Part shown: positions 9,628 to 18,014 of the stretch, piece by piece
Numbering within the stretch: position 1 is the first letter of the stretch
Layout of the letters: every line of letters begins with the position of its first letter
Source: DATBAT01 sp963824805
Lineage (GTDB): Bacteria; Acidobacteriota; Terriglobia; Terriglobales; Acidobacteriaceae
Direction of reading: 5' to 3'
Length of the DNA: 64,000 nucleotides
Assembly (NCBI GenBank): GCA_963824805.1
Contig: CAWGQZ010000072.1
Location: 1 to 64,000 of the forward strand
Position numbers and translations under genes: made by a program
Notes under the pieces: generated by a model
Database searches by the model: none
What the model saw: only the letters and a program-made list of their open reading frames with translations
What the model was told of the DNA's origin: nothing

Positions 9628-9662
9628 GGCGCCACGTTCAAGCTCCCCTTGAGCGGGCTTGG
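9628..9662 (+). repeat. GC-rich hairpin repeat, copy b (degenerate)
   Basis: CACGTTCAAGC and CTTGAGCGGGCTT resemble the family arms with several changes. It faces copy c about 130 bases away. Confidence 0.45.
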
Positions 9663-9792
9663 GAACCGATCTAACGCGCAGGAGTTGGAAGCTTGCTGCT
9701 GAAACCGATGTAGAGCGCGGCTTCTAGCAGCGTCAAAGCCCACATGATTGATCGAGCGCCGACCAGGCGCAACTAGCAAGAGTAACAAACAC

Positions 9793-9828
9793 AAATCCCC
9801 GCCCAGGCGGGAGCGTGGACGGGCACCC
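9793..9828 (-). repeat. GC-rich hairpin repeat, copy c
   Basis: On the minus strand it reads GGGTGCCCGTCCACGC, then GCCTGGGCGGGGATTT. This matches the family consensus in inverted orientation to copy b. Confidence 0.6.
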
Positions 9829-9899
9829 TTGAGGACGAAGTTTGCCTATCCACAGAGACGGCAAGTAAGATTTGATTTCTCCTTTGAATCGAGGTCGCC

Positions 9900-11480
9900 A
9901 TGCCCATGCCGGAAGTCAGTGATCCACCCGTGTCGGAAAACGAGAAGCCCTCCGAGCCCGCGGTCGAAGTCTTCGCCGTCTACGGAGCCGAGCCGGAGAT
10001 CCAGGCCTATGCCATGGCGAAGTATTCGCGTTCCGCCCTGTCGATGAAGGAATCGCTGAAGGAGATCAGCACCCAGAAAGCCGAAAAATTTCTAAATACG
10101 TTTTATTTCCAATACGGACATCGCTCCATCGCCGACCTCGCTCACATTGCACTGGCGATTGAGCGGCTAAGCATTCTCGCGGCCATTGCGGTGGCCGACG
10201 AGCAGCGCTGGGATGGCCAGGAGCGCTCTACCCGCTATCAGGATTTCAACAAGAGCGGCTATTACACGCCGGACTTCAGCGGGGACGATTCCGCCAGCAC
10301 CCTCTACCGCGAGACCATCGAAGCGCTGTTTACCGAATATCAGTCGATTTCCGACAGCACCTACCGCTACTTGGTCGGGATCACGCCCAAGCCCGCCGAG
10401 ATGAAACAGGAAAGTTACGAGCGCACGCTTCGCGCCCGAGCCTTCGACATATCGCGCTACTTGCTGCCGCTCGCAACCAATACGTCCCTGGGAGAGATCG
10501 TCAACGCCCGCACTCTTGAGAACCAGGTTTCGCACCTGCTGGCGCTGCCGCAACAGGAAGTGCGCCGCCTCGGCGAACTGTTGAAGCAGGCCGCATTGTC
10601 GCCGGCTTACAACGTGAACCATGAATCGTTGCGTGAATTGGTTCAGCAGATTCGCATTGTTTCGCCAGAACTTGGTGACCAGGCGGAGCGCGAATTGTTG
10701 CGCGAAGTGCGGGTCGCGCCCACGCTGGTGAAATATGCGGATCCCAATGCCTACGAGAGGGAGACCCGGCGCGAGTTGCAGCACATAGCCTCTGAGTTGA
10801 TGGGAGATATGCCCATCACACCGGCTCCGCTGGTTGACTTACTCGATCACGAACCGCTCGAGATCGAACTCGCCACCACTCTGGTCTACGAGCACTGCCA
10901 TTATTCCTACCGTCAGATTCGCCAGGCGATCGAAACCGTAGGTGACAGAATCCGCCGCGAGATTATCGACCTCGGACTGCGCCACCGTGGCCGCCACGAC
11001 GAGATGTTGCGCCCTTTCAGCGCGGGCCAGCAGTTCCGCTTCGACATCCTCATGGACATCGGCGGCTTCCGCGACATGCACCGCCATCGCCGTTGCGTCC
11101 AGATCGGGCAGGGATTCACCACTCGCCACGGCTACGATGCTCCCGAAGAACTGGACCGCGCTGGCATCCGCCAAAGCTACGACGCCGTCATGCAGCAAAC
11201 CGCGACCGCCGTGAACCTCCTGGCTCAAAGCGCCGCCAAAGAAGCCGAACACACTGCCCAATATGCCATTCCGCTGGGCTTCCGCAAGCGCACCCTGTTC
11301 AAGATGGATTTCTCGGAAGCCGTCTACATCTCCGAATTACGCAGCGGCCCCGCCGGCCACTTCTCCTACCGCAACGTGGCCTATGCCATGTACGAAGCGG
11401 TGGCGGCGAAGCATCCCGCGCTGGCGAAATATTTCCGCGTCCACGACGTAAGGCAGCCGGTAGATTTGCTGAAGCGGTAA
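9900..11480 (+). CDS. ThyX-like FAD-dependent thymidylate synthase homologue with duplicated domain
   Basis: A 526-residue protein, roughly twice the length of classical ThyX (about 220-250 residues). It carries two ThyX-like halves. The first (about 25-230) has FYFQYGHRSIADLAH and QERSTRYQDF, reminiscent of the ThyX nucleotide-binding loop. The second (about 300-515) has YEHCHYSYRQIRQAIE, FRDMHRHRRCVQIGQGF and SGPAGHFSYRNVAY. ThyX makes dTMP from dUMP using methylene-tetrahydrofolate and FAD. Whether this long form does so is not certain, because the RHR-X7-S signature appears only in altered form (HRHRR in the second half). It is a single gene, convergent with the ADOP permease. Confidence 0.75.
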   Translation: MPMPEVSDPPVSENEKPSEPAVEVFAVYGAEPEIQAYAMAKYSRSALSMKESLKEISTQKAEKFLNTFYFQYGHRSIADLAHIALAIERLSILAAIAVADEQRWDGQERSTRYQDFNKSGYYTPDFSGDDSASTLYRETIEALFTEYQSISDSTYRYLVGITPKPAEMKQESYERTLRARAFDISRYLLPLATNTSLGEIVNARTLENQVSHLLALPQQEVRRLGELLKQAALSPAYNVNHESLRELVQQIRIVSPELGDQAERELLREVRVAPTLVKYADPNAYERETRRELQHIASELMGDMPITPAPLVDLLDHEPLEIELATTLVYEHCHYSYRQIRQAIETVGDRIRREIIDLGLRHRGRHDEMLRPFSAGQQFRFDILMDIGGFRDMHRHRRCVQIGQGFTTRHGYDAPEELDRAGIRQSYDAVMQQTATAVNLLAQSAAKEAEHTAQYAIPLGFRKRTLFKMDFSEAVYISELRSGPAGHFSYRNVAYAMYEAVAAKHPALAKYFRVHDVRQPVDLLKR

Positions 11481-11489
11481 AAACTCCGT

Positions 11490-14057
11490 CTACTCACTGC
11501 GAAGAATAGCAGTAACGTCAAGTCCAGCGATACGGCGCGTGGCCGACCAGATGCTCAGCGAGGCAACCAGGGAGAGAAACAACACCAAGCTAACGGCTGT
11601 TTCCCAATCAACCGTACTGGCCCCGCTAATCACCGTCTCAAGAAAATGCCCGGTGAGGCGTGCCCCCGCGATTCCCGGGACCGCTCCCAGCAGCACTATG
11701 AGTAAGCCTTGAAATAACAGCATGGTTCGAAGTTGGCCGGGCGTTCTGCCGAGAGCGATGCGTATCCCGAGTTCCTGAGTTCGTTGGGCCACTGCATAGG
11801 AAACAATGCCGTAAATCCCGATAACCGCCAGCAAAAGCGCAAATCCTGCGAAGAGCCAAATCGCAGTGCGGTAGAACCTGGGAGCAACGAAGATCTCATC
11901 CAGCCGCTGCTGCATGGTTTTCACGCTGAATACGGGAACGCGCGGATCGACCGACTGGATCGCATCCCTCACCATGGCGAGGTGATCTTGCGCCCGGCCG
12001 TCCACGCGCGCCACAAACGTTGAAGAGAAACTGCCCGGACTCACCGATGGAATGAAGACCTGATTTCCGTTTGCCGTGGTCGGATCAGTTTCGTACTCGG
12101 TTCCCTTCACCACCCCAATTACTTTCCACGGAGTTTCGTTGCCGATGGTGAGTTGATGACCGACGGCCTCTTCCGGCGCACCAAAGCCAGCCGCGAATCG
12201 CTCATTCACTACGGCAACTTTGGCTCCGGAGCGGACTTCCGCATCGGTGAATTCCCGCCCTCGCAATATTCGGCCGCCCATCGTCTGGAAATATCCCGAC
12301 ATTACAGGAACCATGCAAGAACTGCGCTTGGCCGGACGGCCGTCCAATCCGAACGGCCCGCCGACAAAGCTCGATGCGTACAGGGGAAGGAATTCCGTGG
12401 CACTCGCCATGCGAACTCCAGGAAGACGGCGGATGCGGTCAAGCACCTGCTCAAAATACGGTAGTTGCCGCTTATTCATTTGGTAGGTCGTGCCATCCAG
12501 GGAGACGCTAACGGTTACCACTCCGTTCACGTCATACCCGCGGTCGATCCGCATCAATTGAATGAAGGCCCGTCCCAACGATACCGATCCCGCCAGAAGA
12601 GTCACCGTCAGCATAACTTGCGCCACGACCAGGCTTTCGCGAACCCAGCGCGATCCGCGGGTCGCGCTGGATGTTTGCGTGGGAAATGCATGAATGCGCC
12701 GTATATACAGCAACGGCAAGAGGCCAAACATCAGCGGTGTCACTAGTGTCATAGTGAGCGTGAAAGCCAGGACCCGCCCATCCAGAAGGGAATAGGACTG
12801 CGCCCCGAGCGGCGGAGGTTGAACCTTGGCTGCGAGCGAGGTTGTCCAATAAGCCACCAGCAGCCCGGCAAGAGCGGCCACCAATGACAGCAGCAGGCAC
12901 TCAACGAGCAACTGCCGCGCTAGCCGGGCATGGCTTGCTCCCAGCGCGGAGCGCAGCGATAATTCCGCTGCGCGATCGGCAGTGCGGGCCATCAACAAGT
13001 TCGCGATGTTCGTACATGCGATCAGCAGGACCAATACCACCGCACCCATGAACATCAGCGACGCGTTCTTGAAAGGGCCTGCCAGTCCGTCTTGAAGGGA
13101 CGACATGTTTGGACGGAGGCTGAACTCATCAGTTGCTGGCGCTTTGGGCGACCGTTGCTCTGCCTCTACCGCAAATGCGGCACGCGCCTGTGACCATGAA
13201 ATACCCGGCTTCAATCGTGCGATGGTTCCCCAGCCGTTATTTCCCGGACTGAAGGCCGCTGGCTTCCACAGAGCCGCCTGGTTCGGATAATCGAAGCTGG
13301 CAGGCGCGACTCCGACCACTATGAGCGGACTTCCATTGATCTTGATTGTGGCGCCCAGAACTTTCGGATCGCCTCCGAAAAGTTGCTGCCATAGCCGGTA
13401 GCTGATCACCGCCACCGCATTGCGCCCAGGCAGTCCTACTCCCGGGGCGTCCACGTCGTCCTCGGGGTCAAATCCTTGTCCCAGAAACAGTTTCGCGCCC
13501 AGCATCGAAAAGAAGTTCCCCGATGTCTGCGCGACGTGTGCACGAGTGACTCCTCGAACTCCATCCAGGTTCAAGTCGATTTCTTCGAACAGCACGGCAT
13601 CGGAGAGATAAGTACTCTGCTTCCGCCAATCGTGAAACTGCTTTGCGCTGTCGTGAGGCGGAATGAATTGATGCAGCAGGGCAAGCCGGTCCGGCTCCTG
13701 AAAGGGGAGAGACCGCAGCAGCAGCGCTTCAACCACGCTGAATACGCCCGTATTCGCTCCCATACCGATGGCGAGTGCGGCGATCGCAAACCCGGCATGC
13801 CAGGGACGCTTGGACCAGAGCCGAAGCGTGTGCTTCACATCCTGAATTACTTCGCGGGAAAGCTGCGCGGGAACCGAAACCGCCAGATCCGCAATCAGGC
13901 GAACCCAAAGTGACGCAAGAGCCAAAGGCCCACTCGCCTCCCCAACTTCATCGCGAAATTCCTTCTCCATGGGCCCGGAATAGTTCTCTCGAAAACCGGG
14001 TGGGTACAGTCGCAAGAGCCAACGGTATACCCTCCTCGAGAAAGACCGGTCACGCAT
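11490..14057 (-). CDS. ADOP-type ABC transporter permease (MacB/FtsX-like, duplicated)
   Basis: A protein of about 855 residues starting at the ATG at 14057, where the start overlaps the padR stop (ATGCGTGA). It has a soluble N-terminal segment (RRVYRWLLRLYPPGFRENY, typical of the acidobacterial duplicated orphan permeases). Two copies of a MacB-type periplasmic domain follow, each associated with FtsX membrane helices: AGFAIAALAIGMGANTGVFS near residue 100, LIACTNIANLLMARTADRAA near 370, and the C-terminal LLLAVIGIYGIVSYAVAQRT. No ATPase is adjacent, hence 'orphan'. The family is thought to act in export or envelope processes with an unlinked ATPase. Coupling to PadR implies control by that repressor. 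Confidence 0.85.
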   Translation of the reverse strand: MRDRSFSRRVYRWLLRLYPPGFRENYSGPMEKEFRDEVGEASGPLALASLWVRLIADLAVSVPAQLSREVIQDVKHTLRLWSKRPWHAGFAIAALAIGMGANTGVFSVVEALLLRSLPFQEPDRLALLHQFIPPHDSAKQFHDWRKQSTYLSDAVLFEEIDLNLDGVRGVTRAHVAQTSGNFFSMLGAKLFLGQGFDPEDDVDAPGVGLPGRNAVAVISYRLWQQLFGGDPKVLGATIKINGSPLIVVGVAPASFDYPNQAALWKPAAFSPGNNGWGTIARLKPGISWSQARAAFAVEAEQRSPKAPATDEFSLRPNMSSLQDGLAGPFKNASLMFMGAVVLVLLIACTNIANLLMARTADRAAELSLRSALGASHARLARQLLVECLLLSLVAALAGLLVAYWTTSLAAKVQPPPLGAQSYSLLDGRVLAFTLTMTLVTPLMFGLLPLLYIRRIHAFPTQTSSATRGSRWVRESLVVAQVMLTVTLLAGSVSLGRAFIQLMRIDRGYDVNGVVTVSVSLDGTTYQMNKRQLPYFEQVLDRIRRLPGVRMASATEFLPLYASSFVGGPFGLDGRPAKRSSCMVPVMSGYFQTMGGRILRGREFTDAEVRSGAKVAVVNERFAAGFGAPEEAVGHQLTIGNETPWKVIGVVKGTEYETDPTTANGNQVFIPSVSPGSFSSTFVARVDGRAQDHLAMVRDAIQSVDPRVPVFSVKTMQQRLDEIFVAPRFYRTAIWLFAGFALLLAVIGIYGIVSYAVAQRTQELGIRIALGRTPGQLRTMLLFQGLLIVLLGAVPGIAGARLTGHFLETVISGASTVDWETAVSLVLFLSLVASLSIWSATRRIAGLDVTAILRSE

Positions 14058-14415
14058 GTCGGGGCGCTCCAAACCTGGCCGCAGCCAACTGCACCAACTC
14101 GCGCATGCGGACCGCTTCCGCCTGCGCCGCTTTTCGGCCATAGGCTGTGATCCGGTAATAGCGGCGGCGCTCGTCGTCGAGATGCGGATCGGGGCGTTCA
14201 TCCGACTCTTCGATCAGCCCCAGTTCCAGCATCTTGTTGATGGATCCGTAGAGCACCCCCGGCCCCAATTTAAGTTTGCCCTGGGTACGCACCGAAATTT
14301 CCCGCTTGATGGCATATCCGTGGCGCTCGCCTTCCCCGAGCGAGAGCAGGATATGGAATATGGCGGGAGAGAGCGGCGTCAGGTCGTTCACGGCGGATTG
14401 GTCCTTTGGAGACAT
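14050..14415 (-). CDS. PadR family transcriptional regulator
   Basis: A 121-residue winged-helix repressor, starting at MSPKDQSAVNDLTPLSP (ATG at 14415); the upstream in-frame extension lacks family similarity. Key features are FHILLSLGEGERHGYAIKRE, GPGVLYGSINKMLELGLI (recognition helix and wing) and RYYRITAYGRKAAQAEA with a C-terminal dimerisation helix. It overlaps the ADOP gene by 8 bases, so the two should be co-translated and the repressor should control its own operon. The promoter upstream is AT-rich and flanked by an inverted repeat. The start codon has no evident Shine-Dalgarno, which would fit leaderless initiation. Confidence 0.85.
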   Translation of the reverse strand: MSPKDQSAVNDLTPLSPAIFHILLSLGEGERHGYAIKREISVRTQGKLKLGPGVLYGSINKMLELGLIEESDERPDPHLDDERRRYYRITAYGRKAAQAEAVRMRELVQLAAARFGAPRHA

Positions 14416-14451
14416 ACTAGTACAAAATAAGACATAATATACGCTCCAAAG
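14404..14451 (-). promoter_or_regulatory. padR-ADOP promoter with CTTTGGAG inverted repeat
   Basis: CTTTGGAG (14404-14411) and CTCCAAAG (14444-14451) flank 32 AT-rich bases that contain TATATTATG and TATTTTGTACTAG on the minus strand. The left arm lies inside codons 2-4 of padR. Autoregulatory PadR operators are expected here, but the exact site is inferred. Confidence 0.35.
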
Positions 14452-14532
14452 ACTATGCTGGCAATGCGAGGAGGAGATTTTCTTTGTTCTGCGTAGTTCA
14501 TGGGGTGTGTCCACACAAACATGCTGGAATAA

Positions 14533-14567
14533 GAAGCCTCCCCCAGGCGAAACTTAACAGGGCACCT
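14533..14567 (-). repeat. GC-rich hairpin repeat, copy d
   Basis: On the minus strand it reads AGGTGCCCTGTTAAG and GCCTGGGGGAGGCTT, a diverged family member. It is placed back-to-back with copy e 24 bases away. Confidence 0.5.
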
Positions 14568-14589
14568 GTGGGCTTTCTCCAGTCTCGAG

Positions 14590-14620
14590 GGCGCTCCGTC
14601 CAAGCTCGGCTGGGCGAGGG
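14590..14620 (+). repeat. GC-rich hairpin repeat, copy e
   Basis: CTCCGTCCAAGC and GGCTGGGCGAGGGTTTT match the family arms, followed by a short T run. Confidence 0.5.
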
Positions 14621-14665
14621 TTTTCCCTAAATGCAGAAACGGGAAACCAATCGAGTCGCCATCCG

Positions 14666-15571
14666 ATGACAAGCTCACTCGCGTCTTGGCTGGTGAATCT
14701 GTTAACGGAAATGCTGGAACCGGACGAACGCCAAATCGTGCTTGGCGACGTTGCGGAGAGCGAAGCGTCCGGCGGTCACGCGGTGTGCGATGTGTTTGGT
14801 CTCGTTATATGGAGACAATTCGAACAGTGGGCGCAGTGGCGGCCTTGGATAATTCTCGCCGTCGTGATCCTTCCGCTCGCCATGGTGCTCTCCATCGTTT
14901 CGGGAAGGACAGCGGGGATGAGTTCGGTTTATCTGTGGATATACGCCAACAACTGGCACTGGAGCGACACCCCCAATATGGGGTTTTGGCAAGTGCTTGG
15001 GGAATCCGCATTCATAGGCGCTGTCAGCCAGTTGACCCTGGCGTGTTGGGCGTGGAGCGGCGGATTTGTACTTGGCGCGGTGTCGCAAAAGATAGTGCAG
15101 ACAAATCGCCTGCTGTTCTCTTTATTGCTGCTGCTTGGAACTGTCCTGGGCGCGCCCCTCTACGAGACGTTTTATTGGCAGTACCTGCATCGCTCCTTCG
15201 GCATGCTCTCTGTTGGTGTTCCGAATGCTCCGGTCTTTGCGCTCGCATTCTATCGACAAGTTTTTCCCGTGATCGTGCAAGCAATTTTTGTGGTGATCCC
15301 CGCACTGTGGGGAATCCGAAAAGGCGCTGGTATGACGAACTTCCGGCCTGCACTTCGCGGACTGATATGGATCGCTGCCCTGGCAAGCCTGATTATGTTG
15401 CTTGTTCAAAATCCAGATTTTTGGATTTTCCTCAGAGTGCGGCGCCCGTCCCCGCAACGTTGGCCGGTGCAACTGCTGCAGGCAACCGTGTATTGGCCTA
15501 TTGCCTACCTGGTCATGGTTCAAATCGCCAGGCTTCACAGAACCAGGAGCGAGTCGGGCGGAATCGTTTAG
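14666..15571 (+). CDS. Uncharacterised integral membrane protein
   Basis: A 301-residue protein that I do not recognise. A soluble N-terminus (about 1-55, with EMLEPDERQIVLGDVAE) precedes six predicted membrane segments at about 60-82, 105-130, 145-165, 190-215, 228-245 and 268-290. The N-terminal segment resembles the short cytoplasmic leader seen on some acidobacterial ADOP-associated membrane proteins, which would fit the neighbouring padR-ADOP genes on the other strand; this link is tentative. It ends 26 bases before the TlpA-like gene and is likely co-transcribed with it. Confidence 0.6.
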   Translation: MTSSLASWLVNLLTEMLEPDERQIVLGDVAESEASGGHAVCDVFGLVIWRQFEQWAQWRPWIILAVVILPLAMVLSIVSGRTAGMSSVYLWIYANNWHWSDTPNMGFWQVLGESAFIGAVSQLTLACWAWSGGFVLGAVSQKIVQTNRLLFSLLLLLGTVLGAPLYETFYWQYLHRSFGMLSVGVPNAPVFALAFYRQVFPVIVQAIFVVIPALWGIRKGAGMTNFRPALRGLIWIAALASLIMLLVQNPDFWIFLRVRRPSPQRWPVQLLQATVYWPIAYLVMVQIARLHRTRSESGGIV

Positions 15572-15597
15572 CTCGATTCGCAAGGAGGACAACACTC

Positions 15598-16137
15598 ATG
15601 AAAGCGAAAACATGTGGGATACGATTAGTCCGCCCTCTTTTGTTTACCCTTGTCCTGGCTGGAATTGCTGCGCGGGGAGACGAATCGGGAGTGCGGGTAA
15701 GCCTGCAATCACCACGTGAACGAAAACCTGCGCCCGAATTCGGGTTGAAAGATAGTTCCGGCAAAGTGATGTCGGTGAAGGACTATCGTGGCAAAGTTCT
15801 TTTGCTCGATTTCTGGGCGACTTGGTGCCACGGATGCAAGCTGGAGATTCCATGGTTCTCGGAGTTCCAGCGTAAGTACGCAGGAAACGGCCTGGAGGTC
15901 GTCGGCGTTTCGCTGGACAATGAGGGCTGGACCGTGGTGCGGCCATTTATCAGCCGCACAAAAGTTCCGTATCGCATTGTTTTGGGCGATGATGCGATTG
16001 CGAAGAAGTACGGCATCGAAAACATGCCCGACACCTTTCTCATTGATCGTGAGGGAAGGATCGCCGCCGCCTACACAGGGTTGGTAGACAGGAAGGATGT
16101 AGAGGCCAACATCCAGCAGTTACTTTCCAAACCATAA
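15598..16137 (+). CDS. TlpA-like thioredoxin-fold protein, exported
   Basis: A 179-residue protein with a strong Shine-Dalgarno (AAGGAGG at 15581-15587) and a signal peptide (RPLLFTLVLAGIAARG). The redoxin domain begins at PAPEFGLKDSSGKVMSV, with LLLDFWATWCHGCKLEIPWF carrying the redox-active CxxC as CHGC rather than the usual CGPC or CPPC. A cis-proline region follows at ENMPDTFLIDREGRI. Members reduce or transfer disulfides in the periplasm, for example in cytochrome maturation. No partner gene is nearby except the upstream membrane protein. The long open frame in the same phase upstream of 15598 overlaps that membrane protein gene and is not coding. Confidence 0.85.
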   Translation: MKAKTCGIRLVRPLLFTLVLAGIAARGDESGVRVSLQSPRERKPAPEFGLKDSSGKVMSVKDYRGKVLLLDFWATWCHGCKLEIPWFSEFQRKYAGNGLEVVGVSLDNEGWTVVRPFISRTKVPYRIVLGDDAIAKKYGIENMPDTFLIDREGRIAAAYTGLVDRKDVEANIQQLLSKP

Positions 16138-16140
16138 GTC

Positions 16141-16178
16141 AAAACCCCGCCCAAAGCGGAATTGGACGGGGCATCCTC
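16141..16178 (-). terminator. Hairpin repeat copy f acting as purM terminator
   Basis: On the minus strand GCCCCGTCCAATTCCG pairs with GCTTTGGGCGGGG and is followed by TTTT. It lies 27 bases after the purM stop. The sequence belongs to the dispersed hairpin family, so a mobile or dispersed repeat appears to serve as the terminator. Confidence 0.6.
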
Positions 16179-16204
16179 AAGAGCAGATATGGCCCCCGAG
16201 CTTT

Positions 16205-17254
16205 CTACGAGTACATCACCTTGCGGTCGCCTTTTACAATTCGGCCGACGGTGTAGGCTTTCTCGCCGGCGCGGTCGAGGACGGACTGGGCTTTCTTGAA
16301 TTTCTTTCCCGGGATCACCAGTAGCATGCCGATTCCCATGTTGAAGGTGCGCAGCATCTCGTCTTGGGGGACGTTGCCGAGCTTCTGCATGTGCTGAAAG
16401 ATAGGCAGAACAGGCCATGATCCTACTTCGATCACTGCGGCTACGCCACGTGGCAACACCCGCGGGAGGTTCTCCGTCAGGCCTCCGCCAGTGATGTGGG
16501 CCAGAGCGGAGACGCACTCTCCGGCAATCAGTTTCTTGATAATCGGCCAGTAGCTCTTGTGGGTGCGCATCAACTCGTTGCCGACTTTGCCCTTCAATTC
16601 GTTGACGTAGGTCTCGGGAGTGTACTGCGCCACTTCAAACAGCAGCTTGCGGGCCAGTGAGTAGCCATTGGTGTGCAAGCCGTTTGAGGGCAGGCCGAGA
16701 ATTACGTCCCCGGGCTCGACCGTCGCTCCGGTGATGATCTTGCTGCGCTCGACTACGCCGACAATGAACCCGGCTAGATCGTATTCGCCATCCGGGTAGA
16801 AGCCGGGCATCTCGGCGGTCTCTCCGCCGATGAGGGCGCACCCGTTGTGCTTGCAGGCGGTGGAGATTCCCTCGACCACCTTTTCCATGACGTCGGAGTC
16901 CAGCTTGCCGGTGGCGAGGTAATCCATGAAGAACATGGGAGTTGCGCCCTGCACGGCAATGTCGTTGACGCAATGGTTAACCAGGTCGGCGCCCACGGTG
17001 GTGTGGACGTTCATGTCGAAAGCGACCTTGAGCTTGGTGCCGACCCCGTCGACGCTGGAGACGAGAACCGGGTCGAGGAACTTCTCCTTATCGACGGCAA
17101 AGAGACTGCCGAAGCCGCCAATCTCGCTGAGGACTCCCTTGGTGAAAGTCTTGTGGGCGAGGTATTTGATGCGCTTCTTGGTGCGGTTGCCGCGTTCAAT
17201 ATCCACGCCTGCGTCGGCGTAGGTGATCGCAGTCTTGGAGGCTTCGTCGGGCAA
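16205..17254 (-). CDS. purM: Phosphoribosylformylglycinamidine cyclo-ligase
   Basis: A 349-residue AIR synthase that closes the imidazole ring of purines, converting FGAM to AIR with ATP. Signature segments are ITYADAGVDIERGN, VLVSSVDGVGTKLKVAF, VGADLVNHCVNDIAVQGA, the GGETAEMPG loop and ITGGGLTENLPRVLP. All regions expected for the dimeric ATP-binding fold are intact and the length is normal. The start is a TTG (LPDEASKTAITYADAG); no ATG lies upstream in frame. It is monocistronic here, apart from the other purine genes. Confidence 0.95.
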   Translation of the reverse strand: MPDEASKTAITYADAGVDIERGNRTKKRIKYLAHKTFTKGVLSEIGGFGSLFAVDKEKFLDPVLVSSVDGVGTKLKVAFDMNVHTTVGADLVNHCVNDIAVQGATPMFFMDYLATGKLDSDVMEKVVEGISTACKHNGCALIGGETAEMPGFYPDGEYDLAGFIVGVVERSKIITGATVEPGDVILGLPSNGLHTNGYSLARKLLFEVAQYTPETYVNELKGKVGNELMRTHKSYWPIIKKLIAGECVSALAHITGGGLTENLPRVLPRGVAAVIEVGSWPVLPIFQHMQKLGNVPQDEMLRTFNMGIGMLLVIPGKKFKKAQSVLDRAGEKAYTVGRIVKGDRKVMYS

Positions 17255-17617
17255 AGAATCAATCCGCCTGTGCGTTTAAGTGGGAAGTCCGGTGGATATT
17301 TCGTCAGCCGGAGGAATGCTAGCCGGGTCATTGTAGCATGCGAAGGCAGCCGATTCGGTGGCGCGCCGCGGCCGTCCGTCCTGCGGAAATGTGCCGGAAG
17401 AGTCCCGAAACTGCCTTTGGGACAAAATCTTGTCCTGCCCCCTAAAAACAGCGAATTTCTCCTAAGCTCCTCATTCAGATGGAAAAATATCGTCGCGTCT
17501 GATGCCCCATTTATCCCTTCCAATTTGCTATGCTGAATATAGAGTTCAAGAAAAATAGGCGCGGCCCAAAAGCTGCGCCTATTTTTTTTTGACCTAGTAC
17601 TGGATCCAAGAGGTGCC
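17255..17617. other. Intergenic region with strong bidirectional terminator, no protein gene
   Basis: 363 bases upstream of purM. No protein frame is convincing. Near the right end a TTGCTA/GAATAT pair lies about 20 bases before the terminator, so a very short transcript of about 50 bases is conceivable. Confidence 0.4.
17551..17590. terminator. Strong bidirectional intrinsic terminator
   Basis: AAAAATAGGCGC (17551-17562) pairs perfectly with GCGCCTATTTTT (17575-17586). The plus strand has nine T residues after the stem and the minus strand has five. Confidence 0.8.
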
Positions 17618-17976
17618 ATGAGTTACGAGAATGATTTCTGCGTGACGGTGGTCGCGCATGTCCCTGACCCTAATTTCAAGCTGGAAGCGGTGGTGGTCTG
17701 CGATCACTACCACGATTTCTTGCGCTGCACCTTACCGCACAACAAATTTCACTTGACAAGATGGTCGTGGTCACTTCGCTCGAAGATCGGGAGACGCAGC
17801 GCGTCTGTCAGTTTTATCACGTGGAGTGCGTGCTTACGGATGTGCTGGGAGCCATTCTGCAGGACTCGATTGTGACGTTTTTTCTGCAGTTTGGGAAACT
17901 GGATTATTTTCTGGCGTTATTTTCGGGTTCCGGTTTTGGCGGCTATCACCAATTAGTGTTTAGGGGCAAAAAATAG
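17618..17976 (+). pseudogene. Short frameshifted remnant, probably of a glycosyltransferase-like gene
   Basis: Reading from 17618 gives SYENDFCVTVVAHVPD and CDHYHDFLRCTLPHNKFH. The next frame carries DKMVVVTSLEDRETQRVC and FYHVECVLTDV. Restoring one T at 17753-17754 joins them as PHNKFHFDKMVVVTSLEDRE. This pattern (TLPHNK, DKMVVVTS, YHVECV.TD) resembles the N-terminal part of glycosyltransferase-like proteins that act on nucleotide sugars. The remaining sequence (to FRGKK) does not continue the fold, so the gene is both shifted and truncated, about 119 residues in all. Terminators flank it on both sides. The family assignment is tentative. Confidence 0.45.
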
Positions 17977-18003
17977 GCCGGACGATTTCTCGTCCGGCCT
18001 TTT
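17975..18003. terminator. Bidirectional terminator between remnant and OmpA-like gene
   Basis: AGGCCGGACG (17975-17984) and CGTCCGGCCT (17991-18000) form a perfect 10-bp stem with a 6-base loop, T-rich on the plus strand. On the minus strand TATTTTTT follows, so it also serves the OmpA-like gene. Confidence 0.8.
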
Positions 18004-18014
18004 CAGCGTGCGGC

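Larger units (their letters stand above)
9504..9899. other. Intergenic region with two inverted hairpin repeats, no convincing gene
   Basis: About 396 bases between the divergent HD-GYP gene and thyX. It holds a small palindrome GGGAGCAAACTCCC at 9518-9531 just upstream of the assumed HD-GYP start, and two facing copies of the hairpin repeat. On the minus strand a 32-codon open stretch ending near 9682 is too short to call. Promoters for both genes must lie here, but no clear consensus is visible. Confidence 0.5.

Noticed and set aside
9682..9776. Minus-strand stretch reading RSIMWALTLLEAALYIGFSS
   Set aside because: It looks like a possible protein tail, but it is short, follows a TAG and has no second line of support.
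9504..9794. N-terminal extension of the HD-GYP protein to a start at 9794
   Set aside because: The extra residues come from repeat sequence, and the GAF domain begins after 9503.
14686..15597. Long open frame on the plus strand upstream of and fused with the TlpA-like gene
   Set aside because: It overlaps the membrane protein gene in another frame, is rich in Arg, and has no domain until the TlpA start at 15598, which has its own Shine-Dalgarno.
17255..17540. Small RNA in the purM upstream region
   Set aside because: Apart from the terminator at its right end, I see no conserved stems or clear promoter in this interval, so only the terminator is annotated.
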